Below, piece by piece: positions 20,455 through 31,649 of a stretch of DNA of 64,000 nucleotides. The stretch's first letter is position 1. Each line of letters starts with the position of its first letter. The notes below the pieces were generated by a model. That model saw nothing but the letters and a program-made list of their open reading frames with translations, did not search any database and was not told the DNA's origin. Origin of the DNA: Candidula unifasciata (Eukaryota > Mollusca > Gastropoda > Stylommatophora > Geomitridae); assembly GCA_905116865.2 (NCBI GenBank), contig CAJHNH020000222.1, forward strand, positions 381,501 through 445,500, in the 5' to 3' direction. A program made the position numbers and the translations under genes.

Positions 20455-20755
20455 CTTATTCAGTTCTTCCATTCCCCCTTGTGGGTTCCGGGGCCATATT
20501 ATAGGGACAACAAGAATAGACCCACTACTTACCCAAAAGCATGTCGTAAGAGTCAACTAATTGGGAGCTTCCTTCAAAGTCGGAGTGCATCTGCCTGAGA
20601 GGCAAGGAAACAACAGTCTGCATACAGGTGTGTCAGATCTGTCAAACGGATGCACGTGCAACATTCAGGTTCTGGAACAGGACTGCAGTCCAGAAGTGGA
20701 CAAACAACCAGAACTTTCCACCAGAGTTTACAGCTGGTGAACGCAAAGAAGAAAA
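20455..20755 (+). mobile_element. SINE-like family C copy
   Basis: Nearly full copy: head GTGGGTTCCGGGGCC, middle AATAGACCCACTACTTACC, AAAGCATGTCGTAAGAGTCA, AGTCGGAGTGCATCTGCCTG, then CAGAACTTTCCACCAGAGTT and tail GAACGCAAAGAAGAAAAAG. Used as the reference for the family. Confidence 0.82.
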
Positions 20756-20984
20756 AGTAAAAGGTCTACAGCTGTCTCTTGCACTACTTTGATTGTCCAC
20801 GCAGCATTTACCCTCTCTGTCAGCATCAGTCTTAAATACCCGCAGTCTTTAAAGAAAAAATTGAATCCTCTACTCATTTTTTGTTGTTCTTGCTTTTTCT
20901 ATCTTCATCCTTAAAAAAAGGTTAGCACATTGTATTGTGGTTTGCAGCTAAGCTGTGATTTTTGCCTTTTTTCACCTTTCAGCA

Positions 20985-21095
20985 TTCTTAATTAGTCACC
21001 TTTTATGACATGCTGCTTGTTCCGTGGCAGTGGGTCTCCCCCCCCCCCCCCATAAAACTAAAAGGCCTGGAACCCACATGGGAAGAACCCATGCA
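20985..21095 (-). mobile_element. SINE-like family C head fragment
   Basis: Minus-orientation end: AATTAGTCACC..., GACATGCTGCTTG, GCAGTGGGTCTCCCC with a C14 run, and GGAACCCACATGGG. The homopolymer sits where several other C copies also have long G/C runs. Confidence 0.65.
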
Positions 21096-21523
21096 AGAAG
21101 AAAAACTAGTCAGCTTCCAACTTAAACGCTGTCACAAATGACACAATTAATGCTGTGGTTAGGTAGCTTTCTTTAGTATCCATGGTCAATTATTCAAGGA
21201 TGTAAAAGTCTGCATATAATAATTCAGCTTTGTGGATGAAGCCAGTTTTGATCTTTCCTGTTATTACAACATTTTGAAACCTTCTCTTATTTGTCATATT
21301 GCGACCAAAGTCATTGCAGTTTTCATGCCTTGTTGTAGATCAGTAGATCAGGGGTTCCCAATTGACCAAAACCTGTGGACTCCTCCTTTATTTTTTTGTT
21401 TTGTTTAACTATTTGCCCTGACCCCATACTTTTTAATAGTCATACTGGAGAATTTATTTTTATAAATATTAGACACCAAACAGGCACAGAAGTGGGAAAT
21501 AAAAGGATTGAGGAAGCAAAGAC

Positions 21524-21524
21524 T

Positions 21525-21556
<32 letters not shown>
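21524..21556 (+). repeat. poly(A) tract, about 33 nt
   Basis: Pure A run, possibly the tail of an unrecognised retroposed copy upstream. Confidence 0.85.
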
Positions 21557-21557
<1 letters not shown>

Positions 21558-21678
21558 ACAACCTAAAACAAACCATGTGAGAGACCAAAGGTGCTGCACT
21601 GGATTCTATCCTTGAAATTGAATTGATTGCACAGGATAAAATGGAAAAGAGGAATGAACAGATAGCCCTATTAATAGC

Positions 21679-21943
21679 GGGAGTCGCCGTGGCGCAGTGG
21701 ATCAGAAGGTTGTGGGTTCGTTCCCTAGCGGAGCCTGACTTTTCTTAAAAAATGACCTGGCTCCCAGGTCGTCCCAGCCTTGAGTGGGTACCGGGTGCAG
21801 TTCTGGGAAGTAGAGGCGGCCGGCGTGATGCTGACCACATCACCCATCTTGTGCCGTTGGTCTATAAAAATATAGGTCTAGCCCTATATGCCCTGTACGC
21901 TTAAAGGCATGGAAAAGGGTCCTTTACTTACTTTCTTTACTTA
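21679..21943 (+). mobile_element. SINE family B (tRNA-derived), complete with TSD
   Basis: 265-bp element. tRNA-like head GGGAGTCGCCGTGGCGCAGT with A box TGGCGCAGTGG and B box GGGTTCGTTCCC. Body includes GGCCGGCGTGATGCTGACCA, CCTATATGCCCTGTACGC, and a TTTACTTA-rich 3' end. A perfect 12-bp target duplication CCTATTAATAGC lies at 21667-21678 and 21944-21955. Recent enough to act as the reference for this family. Confidence 0.92.
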
Positions 21944-22250
21944 CCTATTAATAGCACAACATGAGAATGATGTTGTTAAATATTGCAGTCACAAATAAGA
22001 TTACATTCTAAAGTTGAGGTTTTCTTTGTGTAAATTATTTCACAAATTTTTCAAATTTCTTCAAAGGACTTTCATATGGTAAAGACTGATAAAGGTAATT
22101 ATCTGCTTATGTTGTTTATGGGAATATTCCGGAAGCTGTGATAGCTCTTCAGAACTCAACTCGACTCAGCTTATGTGGATAAGATATGAAAATATCCTCA
22201 TCCGGTCTGTGTAAATAATTAAACATTCGTATTTTCTGGTCTATTTTTAG

Positions 22251-22301
22251 GTGTCGGGAAAAGCAGTCTACTATTAAGATTTGCTGACAATGTATTTTCA
22301 G
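22251..22301 (+). CDS. Rab35: Rab35 exon 2 (P-loop part 2)
   Basis: Completes Gly18 and encodes VGKSSLLLRFADNVFS (residues 19-34) plus the first base of Gly35. The acceptor is CTATTTTTAG and the donor GTAAGT. GKS at 20-22 binds the phosphates and Mg2+; Ser22 is the residue whose mutation makes dominant-negative Rab35 in vertebrates. Only 51 nt long, and therefore easily missed by ORF-based scanning. Confidence 0.95.
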
Positions 22302-22349
22302 GTAAGTCAAGTGTAAAGTTCTTCTTATTAATATATTAATATTCAACAT

Positions 22350-22600
22350 TGGCAGAAAGTTCTGGTTGTTCTTCCACCTCTGAATTTTATAGTCCTATTC
22401 TAGAACTTGAGTTTTGCATGCACATCCATTTACAGACCTGGCTTATTTATATGCAGGCTATTGGATCCTTGCCTCTCAGGCAGACGCACTTCGATTTCAA
22501 AGGAAACACCCCTAATTAGTTGACTTTTACGACATGCTTGTTGGGGGCAGTTGATCCATTCTTTTTTGTTGTGTTACAATGAGGTCCCAGAAACAACAGA
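22350..22600 (-). mobile_element. SINE-like family C copy
   Basis: Minus orientation: GGCAGAAAGTTCTGGTTGTT, TTGCATGCACATCC, CAGACGCACTTCGATTTCAA, TTGACTTTTACGACATGC, GTTACAATGAGGTCCCAG. It starts about 50 bp after exon 2. Confidence 0.75.
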
Positions 22601-22604
22601 AATG

Positions 22605-22905
22605 AAATGTCTAGAACAAATCTTAAATGTAACAAGAAAGACAGGATCAGAAGTGACGATATCTGGAAATTAGTTGAGACTGAACCAGTACTAAACGACA
22701 TCAAGAGACAGCTGGTCAGATGGTTTGGACATGTTCTACCACCAGATAGTGCACTACAGAGAAGCCTGTCACTTAGACACAATAGAAGCAGAGCTGAAAG
22801 TCGACCACACATGCAAAATAGGTGTGGAATATCTCAGGCCGTAAATACCAGCATGTGCTTGGCACACCTTAGTGCTCTCACTCGATGCATCTTCAAAACC
22901 TGAAG
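22605..22905 (+). pseudogene. LINE ORF2 C-terminal remnant
   Basis: The open frame reads LKCNKKDRIRSDDIWKLVET, EPVLNDIKRQLVRWFGHVL and LQRSLSLRHNRSRAESRPHM. This is the KDRIRNxDIWK ... RWFGHLxRM ... GRP order of a LINE C terminus. Truncated on both sides. Confidence 0.75.
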
Positions 22906-23114
22906 CTGAAGGGCAGAACAGAACTCGAAAAGAAGAAGAAAGAGAAGACTTTTCCAGCTGTTTGTTACTTCAACTCCTCTCTCACAGTATTATTATTTTA
23001 ACTCACTGTAAGTCAAGCATTTATTATTTGAAATAAACACAGTATTGGAGAGAATGAGTTAAATAGTATTTCTGGTATTGACAGAGTTAATACTACCCAT
23101 TTAATAAATAACCC

Positions 23115-23810
23115 TGCCTCTCATCATCATCATGTAGCAGGTCCTTTGCAGAATGTCGCTCTCATCACAGTCTGCCTAAAAGAAACTCGGTCTCTCGTCA
23201 GTTCTCCCGCCTCAGGTACTTTCATACTCAAGGAGTCACTTATATCCTGTGCCCATCTTCGTGTCAGTTGGCCCCTGCTTCTCCTTCCTGGTACCATGCC
23301 TTCTGCTATAATTTTTTTCAGTCTGTCATGGCGCTTGATATGACCAAAATATTTCACCTTCAGAGACAGGATTCTGTTTATTAGCCAATCTTCCTTGATG
23401 TTCAGATCTTTCAAGATGTCAGTATTTCTCCTCTTCTTTGTCAAAGATATTCTGAGAATCTTTCTGTAGCATTTCATCTCAAAAGCCCCTATTCCCTTTC
23501 TTAAGGACTGAGAGATAGTCCACGACTCACATCCGTATGTAGCCACAGGGAAGATGCATGCTATTAAAATTCTAATTTTTATCTCCTTGCTGGTGCTTAA
23601 CCATAGACTTTTAAGGCTGTTCAATCTTTGCATTGCTATTGCCATCCTGTTTTTAATTTCTGTCAAACAGTCTCCATTGCTGGAGTACTTTAGTCTTGTT
23701 CTAGAACTTTTGTTTAGCATGCAGATCCATTTTATAGATCTGCCTCTACTGAGGATTAAATCCAGACGGTGATCCAGATTCAATCCCCTGAGCGGTGGGT
23801 CAATCATTAC
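23115..23810 (-). pseudogene. LINE ORF2 C-terminal remnant, longest open fragment
   Basis: A minus-strand frame of 225 codons. N to C it shows RGLNLDHRLDLILSRGRSIK, LTEIKNRMAIAMQRLNSLKS, VATYGCESWTISQSLRKGIG, EMKCYRKILRISLTKKRRNT, KVKYFGHIKRHDRLKKIIAE and a GQLTRRWAQDIS segment. These are the post-RT thumb/connection motifs of a non-LTR element. No catalytic box is present, so it cannot act alone. Confidence 0.85.
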
Positions 23811-23916
23811 AGCTCTGGGATTGATCCTGTCTTACAAAATAGGCACCATAATTTTATTTTTGTGATTTGGCTGGAAAGGAAATTACCAGGTCACCTTTAG
23901 CAAGTCGTGGCTTAGA

Positions 23917-24108
23917 ACAAGTATATTCAATTAAGTTTACTTATGGGTCAAACTCTCAAAAATGAGGATCATAATGAGCAAGAAGATGGAGCCCCAGTGT
24001 AGAAAAATCCTTAATGCAATACAACTGGTGATGATCCGCGGGCCACTAGCTATGCCTCTGTGTGTCAGATTTGGCTTGCAGCCGCCACTTGAATAGGTCT
24101 GGCCTAGA
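23917..24108. mobile_element. hAT-like MITE family D copy
   Basis: Matches 42741-42922 across TTCAATTAAGTTTACTTATG, AATACAACTGGTGATGATCC, GCGGGCCACTAGCTATGCC and the closing CCACTTGAATAGGTCTG. Ends eroded. Confidence 0.6.
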
Positions 24109-24199
24109 ACAGTAGTTCCTAAATAGCTGAGAGATCTGCAAACCCTTCTTATATTCAAGGGTTTGCAACTGACCTCGTACTTTTAAATCATACTGAATC

Positions 24200-24385
24200 A
24201 GTCAGTCAGTCAGGTGATGTCTCCACAATAAAGGTTGGTTGCAATGGATCTCCAACACGTACTGTCTCCTATCTTGATAGTGCACTCTTTCAGACTGCTG
24301 TTTCTCCATCTCTTGACGTTGTCCTGCCGCTTGTATCATTGTCTACCTCTTGCCTTCGACATTTCCCTCCAGGGTGGTTTTTAAA
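24200..24385 (-). pseudogene. LINE ORF2 C-terminal remnant
   Basis: A minus frame with KARGRQ, YKRQDNVKRW and SLKECTIKIGDSTCWRS resembles the tail segment following GRPKKRW in LINEs. Short and decayed. Confidence 0.5.
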
Positions 24386-24504
24386 AAAGAGTTTTGTGTC
24401 ATTTATTGTGGCTGAAATATTTCAGTTGTCTCTAGTTTATTTCTTAAACTAATTGTCTTTCCAGGCTCTCCAGAATCTCTGTATTTGTTTTTTTGGGTCT
24501 CTCA

Positions 24505-24879
<375 letters not shown>

Positions 24880-24975
24880 TAAGTTGCTGTTGTATCTGTT
24901 TTTGTTTGTCTTAAAAGCGTGGTTTTTGAGTCATAATGTATACTGTTATTGTTTTATTTTCTTTTGCTCCTCACT

Positions 24976-25170
24976 GTAGGTAGGTAGTTGTATCCCAGCA
25001 GGACATCACACAAGCGATAAACTCCCAATGCCACCATGCAAATGAGGATCACCCGTGGATAGGTCCCAGAAACCCCTTTCAGCTGTTAGGCCATAAATGG
25101 CCCGGCTAAATATAGGGCCCCCTGGCAAAAGCCTGGGTGGGGCTTCAAAATAACAAAAAAATTGCATCCC
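24976..25170 (+). repeat. dispersed repeat L, copy 1
   Basis: CAGGACATCACACAAGCGAT, TGCCACCATGC, CAGCTGTTAGGCCAT, GGCCCGGCTAAATATAGGGC and an AAAAAAATTGCATCCCA end are shared with 34648-34831. No identity assigned; it may be another SINE or MITE. Confidence 0.65.
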
Positions 25171-25206
25171 ACGAATGAACTTCTTATGATACACCAAACT
25201 GTAGAA

Positions 25207-25374
25207 CAGGGCTATTCAACTAGGTTTGCTTAGGGGACAAAATGTTGAAAAAGGAGTCTCGTCACAGACCAGTGGCTTGACCCCAAGCATAGAAAGATCA
25301 TTAATAGAATACTACTGGCTGTGGTCCATGAGTTGCTTACCAGGGCTCTGGGGGCTGCCAGTTGAAAAACCCTG
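25207..25374. mobile_element. hAT-like MITE family D copy
   Basis: Starts CAGGGCTATTCAACTAGG and ends GCCAGTTGAAAAACCCTG. The flanks CTGTAGAA and GTGTAGGA agree at 6 of 8 bases. Its right end and flank form the unit of the adjacent array. Confidence 0.7.
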
Positions 25375-25710
25375 GTGTAGGATGTAAAGAAATCTGGCAC
25401 AACAGTTGAATAACCCTGGTGTAGGATGTAAAGAAATCTGGCACCACAGTTGAATAACCTGGTGTAGGATGTAAAGAAATCTGGCACAACAGTTGAATAA
25501 CCCTGGTGTAAGAAGTAAAGAAATCTGGCACAACAGTTCAATAACCCTGGTGTAGGATATAAAGAAATCTGCCACAACAGTTGAATAACCTGGTGTAGTA
25601 TGTAAAGAAATCTGGCACAACAGTTGAATAACCCTGGTGTAGGATGTAAAGAAATCTGGCACAACAGTTGAATAACCCTGGTGTAGGATGTAAAGAAATC
25701 TGCCACAACC
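25375..25710. repeat. 44-bp minisatellite seeded on a hAT end
   Basis: About 8 units of GTGTAGGATGTAAAGAAATC / TGGCACAACAGTTGAATAAC / CCTG. The closing CAGTTGAATAACCCTG is the family D terminal repeat and the opening GTGTAGGA is the presumed target duplication. Minus-strand frames across it are repeat artefacts. Confidence 0.92.
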
Positions 25711-26324
25711 GGATGATTTTGTTGTTTCTGCAACGTTTTTTGTTTTTGAATACTGATGAAGGTTTTTTTTGTTTGTGGCGCCCAGTCTGTCTCCCTGCAG
25801 TGATATTCTTGAAAAGCTGACCAGTTTTACTTTATTTTCATCAGTGGCTGGGCTTTTGTCTAGATACGAAAGGTGCCTATACTCACCACAGTGTGATTAA
25901 AAAAGGTGCCGGTATTTATCAAAAAGTGTATATCACAGCACTGAAAAAATGATGCCTTAGAAAAGGTGCTGGTACTACATACCGTTTCATACCGCCAAAC
26001 CTGGTCAGTGGACTCATGTGCAATAAAAGGAAATAATTAACAGCTGAAATAAATGACAAACACACGTTTGGCAGAACACTTAAAAAATTTGAGCATGCAA
26101 CCAGTGAGGTAATAACAAAAGTGTGTTGTTTAAGGTAACAACTCCAAGTGCCCTGGCTGTTTGTTTAAGGTATACTAATGTATATGCTTTTGGTTTTCCC
26201 CCTGCAAGCATAAACACGACCACTGCCTGCAAGTTTGAAGTATGTGTACACCAGGAAGTCAAAATACAGGTCGAATGTAACAGAGAGCTTGGGGAGGGTT
26301 GTTAGCGTGGGCACTGACCTGAGT
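25711..26324. other. no recognisable feature
   Basis: Intronic sequence. A pair of similar GGTGC(C/T)GGTA segments near 25910 and 25968 is the only structure seen. Confidence 0.4.
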
Positions 26325-26450
26325 TGTGTTGTGCCGGTTATGTACTTTGTCTCAGTTCATTGATGTGCAGAAGAGTTAGAAGAAGAACGGAGCACTTATG
26401 GGTTACTACCCGTGTGCCATGATGTTGATCCGTTGCTCAAACCTCAAACA
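26325..26450 (+). repeat. dispersed repeat J, partial copy 3
   Basis: Contains ACGGAGCACTTATGGGTTAC and TGCCATGATGTTGATCCGTT, as in the J copies at 7971 and 8995. Confidence 0.5.
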
Positions 26451-26934
26451 GATCATGGAGCTGAAGATCTTCTTCCCTTTCTCTTTTATCGTTGCGGTTG
26501 TTGAGGGGGGGGGGAGTATAAGATTCTGCTTCTGGCTCTTTTAGTCACCTGGACCATAGACACATCATGCTGCTGTAGATTTGTGATGTTAATAACATTG
26601 CCGTGGTCCATAACCGTTTCATCAGTCTTTTGTATCTCCTTTTATTTTCTATAGCAATAATAAATTCAGTGCTAGTATGCTAGGCCTGTCACAACTTTAT
26701 CGGAGTCCCATTTGACAGGACATATCGGGTTGACCCATGATGGTCTTCGTGGCTACAATAGCGGCCCCATGGTACAAGGCCAAACCACAAGCTGAAAGTC
26801 AGGGGTTCAAATCTTGATGTAGGGAAGTAAATCATGGGCACCCGGTAAATTTGTAAGAAATATACAGAAGCCACAGAAAGGGTTTGCAGTTAATTCCTTA
26901 ATTCTGTCTGTCCTGTGCGGTCTTTTCGATATGT

Positions 26935-27290
26935 CTAAGATTCATCATCATCAAGTGCATTGCTTACTGGCATTCGTGATCATATCTCTCTACAATCTGC
27001 GATTTTCAGCAGCATGTATCAGTTCATGTGCTGACACCATGACACAAGACTGTCAAGAATTTCTCGCGTTGTCTTCTTCTGTCTCTTTTTCCCTGCACAT
27101 TTTTTCCCAGGGTCACAACATGTTCCAGTTTCCTTCTACTCACAACATGACCAAAAAAAAAAAATGATGGCCATCTCTTTCTGTTGTTTGTGATAAGTTG
27201 TCTTTGGGTACTTACCTTTTTCAAAACATCTGGGTTGCTCTTCTTAGCTGTCCAAGGAATTCTAAGGATTCTTCTCTAAAACCAAATTGT
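26935..27290 (-). pseudogene. LINE ORF2 C-terminal remnant
   Basis: The minus frame FFGHVVSRRKLEHVVTLGKN, VQGKRDRRRQREKFLTVL parallels 19205-19580. A poly(A)-like A12 run interrupts it on the + strand. Confidence 0.7.
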
Positions 27291-27879
27291 GACATTAATC
27301 ATGCTGTGACAACTACAGAGTTAATGAAAGTAGCAGAGACATATAATCGATCGACAATTCAGTCAAGGCAACAACAACAAATCTCAACTTCTATTCTTGA
27401 ATACTAGTTTTTGTCAATTTCTTAATCTCCGGTTGGGTGGGTTGTCACCATTTGACTGCACCATGTCATTGCCACAGTCAGATGGTGCTCATGTCCTGAA
27501 ATGATAGAATTGAAAAAAGAAAACGGTCTTTGCTGCCTGTGTGTACACTTTATTTAGGTTGGTCTCGGATGGGATAGAGGAGTCGTGAGCCTGATGTTTT
27601 AATGTAACATGGCTCGTGCAAGTGCCCATGAACACTGCGGGTTAGGATGTTATTTTTTTCTGCAGAAAGAAAAGTCATCATTAGAGGTACCTTGGAGTGG
27701 CTGCTCTATCAAAGGTCTGAGCATGCATAGGTGTTCAGTAACGTCAGTTGTGGTAACACAACATTTATCACCTTACTGTTCTTATAGTGGGTTAACTCGG
27801 AGAAAAAGATCACCTTACTGGATTGGCTAGAAGCGGCAGTGACACGGTACAACCAAATAGTGACTTAACCAACTAACAG
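27291..27879. other. no recognisable feature
   Basis: Intronic sequence, nothing supported. Confidence 0.4.
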
Positions 27880-28240
27880 CCTAAGACATTATTTCTATCT
27901 AGTATTCAAGGAAGGTGACTGGAGACACACACCAAATTCTCTCCCCAAGACTCGCTTGATTGCCTCTCTAGAGATGCACAGTGTATAATATTCAGACTAA
28001 GGACAGGGCACAACTCACTTTGTCAACAGATGTTCAAACTTTTTGGTATAGGAAACACTGAGACGTGTCTCTGCAGCGTGGCACCAGAAAATGCTGAGCA
28101 CGGGCTCCAACACTGTCAACTGTATGCCAACAACAGAGACGCAATCTGGCCTGTTCCAATCACAATGAAGACAAAACTATACGGGAAGAATATGGACTGC
28201 ACGATAGCTTTCATAAAGGCTACTAGCCTCCTGATATAAG
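27880..28240 (+). pseudogene. LINE ORF2 C-terminal remnant with Cys-His knuckle
   Basis: Frames give KTRLIASLEMHSV, RCSNFLV, AWHQKMLSTGSNTVNCMPT in one phase and ETCLCSVAPENAEHGLQHCQ, YGKNMDCTIAFIKATSLLI in another. Same class as 12290-12665, with the closing IAFIKATGL motif. Frameshifted. Confidence 0.7.
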
Positions 28241-28417
28241 TTTTCTGACAGAAGGATCGTAGAAGAAGACTGAGAATTCAATCCTGGGCCCCCAGAAGAG
28301 AAGCCCAGCATTCTTAACCGCTTTGCCAGCTGCTGCTCAGCTGAATAGATATTTGGCTGTAATTTAACTGGAGGAAGAAAAATGCCCATATGCAGCTTTG
28401 TGTTTGTGTTGATGCAG

Positions 28418-28542
28418 GTATTACAGAGGTACACACGGGGTTGTAGTTGTGTATGATGTTACTAGTGGTGAATCCTTCGCAAATGTACAAAGATGGCTGC
28501 ATGAGATAGATCAGAACTGTGATGTGGTAAATAGAATTTTAG
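28418..28542 (+). CDS. Rab35: Rab35 exon 4
   Basis: Completes Thr76 and encodes [40 protein letters not shown] and Leu117 (residues 77-117), with one base of Val118. It includes the YYRG Rab signature and the YDVTS strand. The acceptor is GATGCAG and the donor GTGAGT. Asp-Val-Val-Asn replaces the vertebrate Asp-Asp-Val-Cys stretch; otherwise conservation is high. Confidence 0.95.
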
Positions 28543-29110
28543 GTGAGTTACAATTTTTACTTTTGCCTGATTTATTCTTTAACTTCTTCTTTCACCTTTT
28601 ACCCCTCGAGAGCTGCAGAAGTTTAAAGGAAAGACAATGCGAAATCACAAAAGTCTTGTCTCTTATCCATCAGTATCCAGTGGGTGTACATACATTTTAG
28701 TTATTTTATTCTTTGGTTTTCTCAGTGTATTTCCTATCCAACACCAGCCTCTTTTCCTCACCTCTAAATTTACTGGAATTTGTTTAGTTCCTTTCTAAAG
28801 CTCTACGTTAAGGAGTATTTGCTCAACAATAATGAGTCTTTGGGATATATCAACTATCTGAACTACTTGCCTGCTCATATTTTTAACGTCCACCCTGCCA
28901 CAAAACAACACACACCACATATAATCAGTTATTCTGCATGTCACCTAAGCACACTTGATATGTGTTATGTTTTGTTATAGCTTGATATTTTACCATGCAG
29001 CTCAGTAGATATAATTTTTTTTTAAAGTGCGAGGGGGCTTCAAATTAAAACTTTAAAAGTGTGACAGAAATGACAGTAACCGTGACACAGTCTTGTAACC
29101 TATCAGTATT
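28543..29110. other. intron 4 left part, no recognisable feature
   Basis: T-rich intronic sequence. A stretch near 28720-28800 resembles the LINE debris at 10800-10900 (CTATCCAACACCAGCCTCTT, CTTTTCCTCACCTC), suggesting a short minus-strand remnant. Confidence 0.45.
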
Positions 29111-31216
29111 GTTGTTCATGAAACAGCATGACTTGATTCCTTGTTCATGAAACAGCATGACTTGATTCCCATGTTGTCCATGAAACAGCATTACTTGATT
29201 CCTTGTTCATGAAACAGTGTTACTTGACTCCCATGTTGTCCATTAAAAACAGCATGACTTGATTCCCCATGTTAATGAAACAGCGTGACTTGACTCCCCA
29301 TGTTGTTAATGGAACAGCATGACTTGACTACCCACATTATCCATGAAATAGCATGACTTGACTCCCCATGTTGTTCATGAAACAGCAGGACTTGACTTTC
29401 CATGTTGTTCATAAAACATCATGACTTGACTTCCCACGTTGTTCATGAAACATCATGACTTGACTTCCCATGTTGTTCATGAAACATCATGACTTGACTT
29501 CCCACGTTGTTCATGAAACAGCATGACGCCCCATGTTGTTCATGAAACATCATGACTTGACTTCCCATGTTGTTCATGAAACATCATGACTTGACTTCCC
29601 ACGTTGTTCATGAAACAGCATGACTTGACGCCCCATGTTGTTCATGAAACAGCATGACTTGACTTCCCATGTTGTTCATGAAACATCATGACTTGACTCC
29701 CCATGTTGTTCATGAAACATCATGACTTGACTCCCCATGTTGTTCATGAAACATCATGACTTGACTCCCCATGTTGTTCATGAAACATCACGACTTGACT
29801 CCCCACGTTGTTCATGAAACAGTATGACTTGACTCCCCATGTTGTTCATGAAACATCATGACTTGACTTCCCACGTTGTTCATGAAACATCATGACTTGA
29901 CTCCCCATGTTGTTCATGAAACATCATGACTTGACTTCCCACGTTGTTCATGAAACATCATAAGTTGACTTACCACGTTGTTCATGAAACATCATGACTT
30001 GACTTTCCATGTTGTTCATGAAACATCATGACTTGACTTCCCATGTTGTTCATGAAACATCATGACTTCCCATGTTGTTCATGAAACATCATGACATGAC
30101 TTCCCATGTTGTTCATGAAACATCATGATTTGACTTTCCATGTTGTTCATGACACATCATGACTTGACTCCCCATGTTGTTCATGAAACATTATGACTCC
30201 CCATGTTGTTCATAAAACATCATGACTTGACTTTCCATGTTGTTCATGAAACATCATGACTTGACTTCCCATGTTGTTCATGAAGCATCATGACTTGACT
30301 CCCCATGTTTTTCATGAAACATCATGACTTGACTTCCCATGTTGTTCATGAAACATCATGACTTCCCATGTTGTTCATGAAACATCATGACTTGACTCCC
30401 CACGTTGTTCATGAAACATCATAACTTGCCTTCCCATGTTGTTCATGAAACATCATGACTTGACTTCCCTTTTTGTTCATGAAACATCATGACTTGACTC
30501 CTGACATTGTTCATGAAACATCATGACTTGACTTCCCACAATGTTGATGAAACATCATGACTTGACTCCCCATGTTGTTCATGAAACATCATGACTTGAC
30601 TCCCCATGTTGTTCATGAAACATTATGACTCCCCATGTTGTTCATAAAACATCATGACTTGACTCCCAATGTTGTTCATGAAACATCTTGACTTGACTTT
30701 CCATATTGTTCATGAAACATCATGACTTGACTTCCTATGTTGTTCATGAAACATCATGACTTGACTTCCCATGTTTTTCATTAAACATCGTGACTTGACT
30801 CCCCATGTTGTTCATGAAACATCATGACTTGACTTCCCATGTTGTTCATAAAACATCATGACTTCCCATGTTGTTCATGAAACATTATGACTTGACTTCC
30901 CATGTTGTTCATGAAACATCATGACTTCCCATGTTGTTCATGAAACATCATGACATGACTTCCCATGTTGTTCATGAAACATCATGACTTGACTTCCCAC
31001 GTTGTTCATGAAACATCATGACTTGACTTCCCATGTTGCTCATGAAACAGCCTGACTTGACTCCCCACATTGTCCATGAAACATTGTGACTTGACTTCCC
31101 ATGTTGTTCATGAAGCAGCATAACTTGACTTCTAATGTTGTTCATTAAACAGCATGACTTGACTTCCCATGTTGTTCACGAAACAGCAAGACTTGGCTCC
31201 CAATATTGTTCATGAA
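29111..31216. repeat. 34-bp minisatellite, about 60 copies, intron 4
   Basis: Unit TTGTTCATGAAACATCATGA / CTTGACTTCCCATG with many point variants and occasional 8-bp deletions. The left end uses a CAGCATG variant, and the middle is more homogeneous, as in arrays growing by central exchange. It stops about 50 bp before exon 5. Confidence 0.97.
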
Positions 31217-31266
31217 TTGATACATGCAATTTCATAGATTTCAATTGTCATATTTATTCATTTCAG

Positions 31267-31391
31267 TTGGAAACAAAGATGACGATCCAGAAAGAAAAGT
31301 AGTCCTCACCCAGGATGCTCAAAGGTTTGCCGAGCGCATGCAGATCCAGTTGTTTGAAACCAGTGCCAAAGAGAATAAAAATGTGGAAGAG
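31267..31391 (+). CDS. Rab35: Rab35 exon 5 (guanine-specificity motifs)
   Basis: Completes Val118 and encodes GNKDDDPERKVVLTQDAQRF and AERMQIQLFETSAKENKNVE E (residues 119-159). NKDD at 120-123 supplies the NKxD guanine contacts and ETSAK at 148-152 the third base motif. The acceptor is TTCATTTCAG and the donor GTATGG. It ends on a whole codon, so either terminal exon joins in phase 0. Confidence 0.95.
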
Positions 31392-31443
31392 GTATGGGTT
31401 TTATTCCTGTTGTTGTGGATATTATTTTGTGAATCCTCTCTAA

Positions 31444-31636
31444 CAGTGGTTCTCAACCTTCCTATTGCGGGGACCTTTTAATACAGTTCCTCATGTTGTG
31501 GCGACCCCCCCAACCATACAACTATTTTCGTTTCATAACTTCAGTCAACTTGTGTTTTTCGATGGTCTTAGGTGGCCCCTGTGAAAGGGTCGTTCAACCC
31601 ACAAAAGGGTCGTGACCCATAGGATAAGAACTGCTG
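31444..31636 (+). mobile_element. SPIN-like hAT MITE with TSD
   Basis: Starts CAGTGGTTCTCAACCTTCCT, continues ACCTTTTAATACAGTTCCTC, ATGTTGTGGCGACC, TTCGATGGTCTTAGG, GAAAGGGTCGTTCAACCCAC, and ends GAACTGCTG. Flanks CTCTCTAA (31436-31443) and CTCTATAA (31637-31644) match at 7 of 8. It lies 52 bp after exon 5. About 193 bp, with no transposase. Confidence 0.88.
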
Positions 31637-31649
31637 CTCTATAAACCTT

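Noticed and set aside
23130..23807. Active retrotransposon
   Set aside because: The 225-codon frame lacks the RT catalytic box and endonuclease, and no full-length element surrounds it.
25230..25733. 167-codon minus-strand frame
   Set aside because: Translation of the 44-bp array and the hAT end. Several frames are equally open.
28025..28060. Third alternative Rab35 terminal exon (CAACAGATGTTCAAACTTTT)
   Set aside because: It resembles the CAG-ATGTT(T/C) start of exon 6, but the frame belongs to a LINE Cys-His remnant and does not reach a Cys-Cys tail; it also precedes exon 4.
31224..31481. 85-codon frame as a single-exon gene
   Set aside because: Rab35 exon 5 plus flanking intron.
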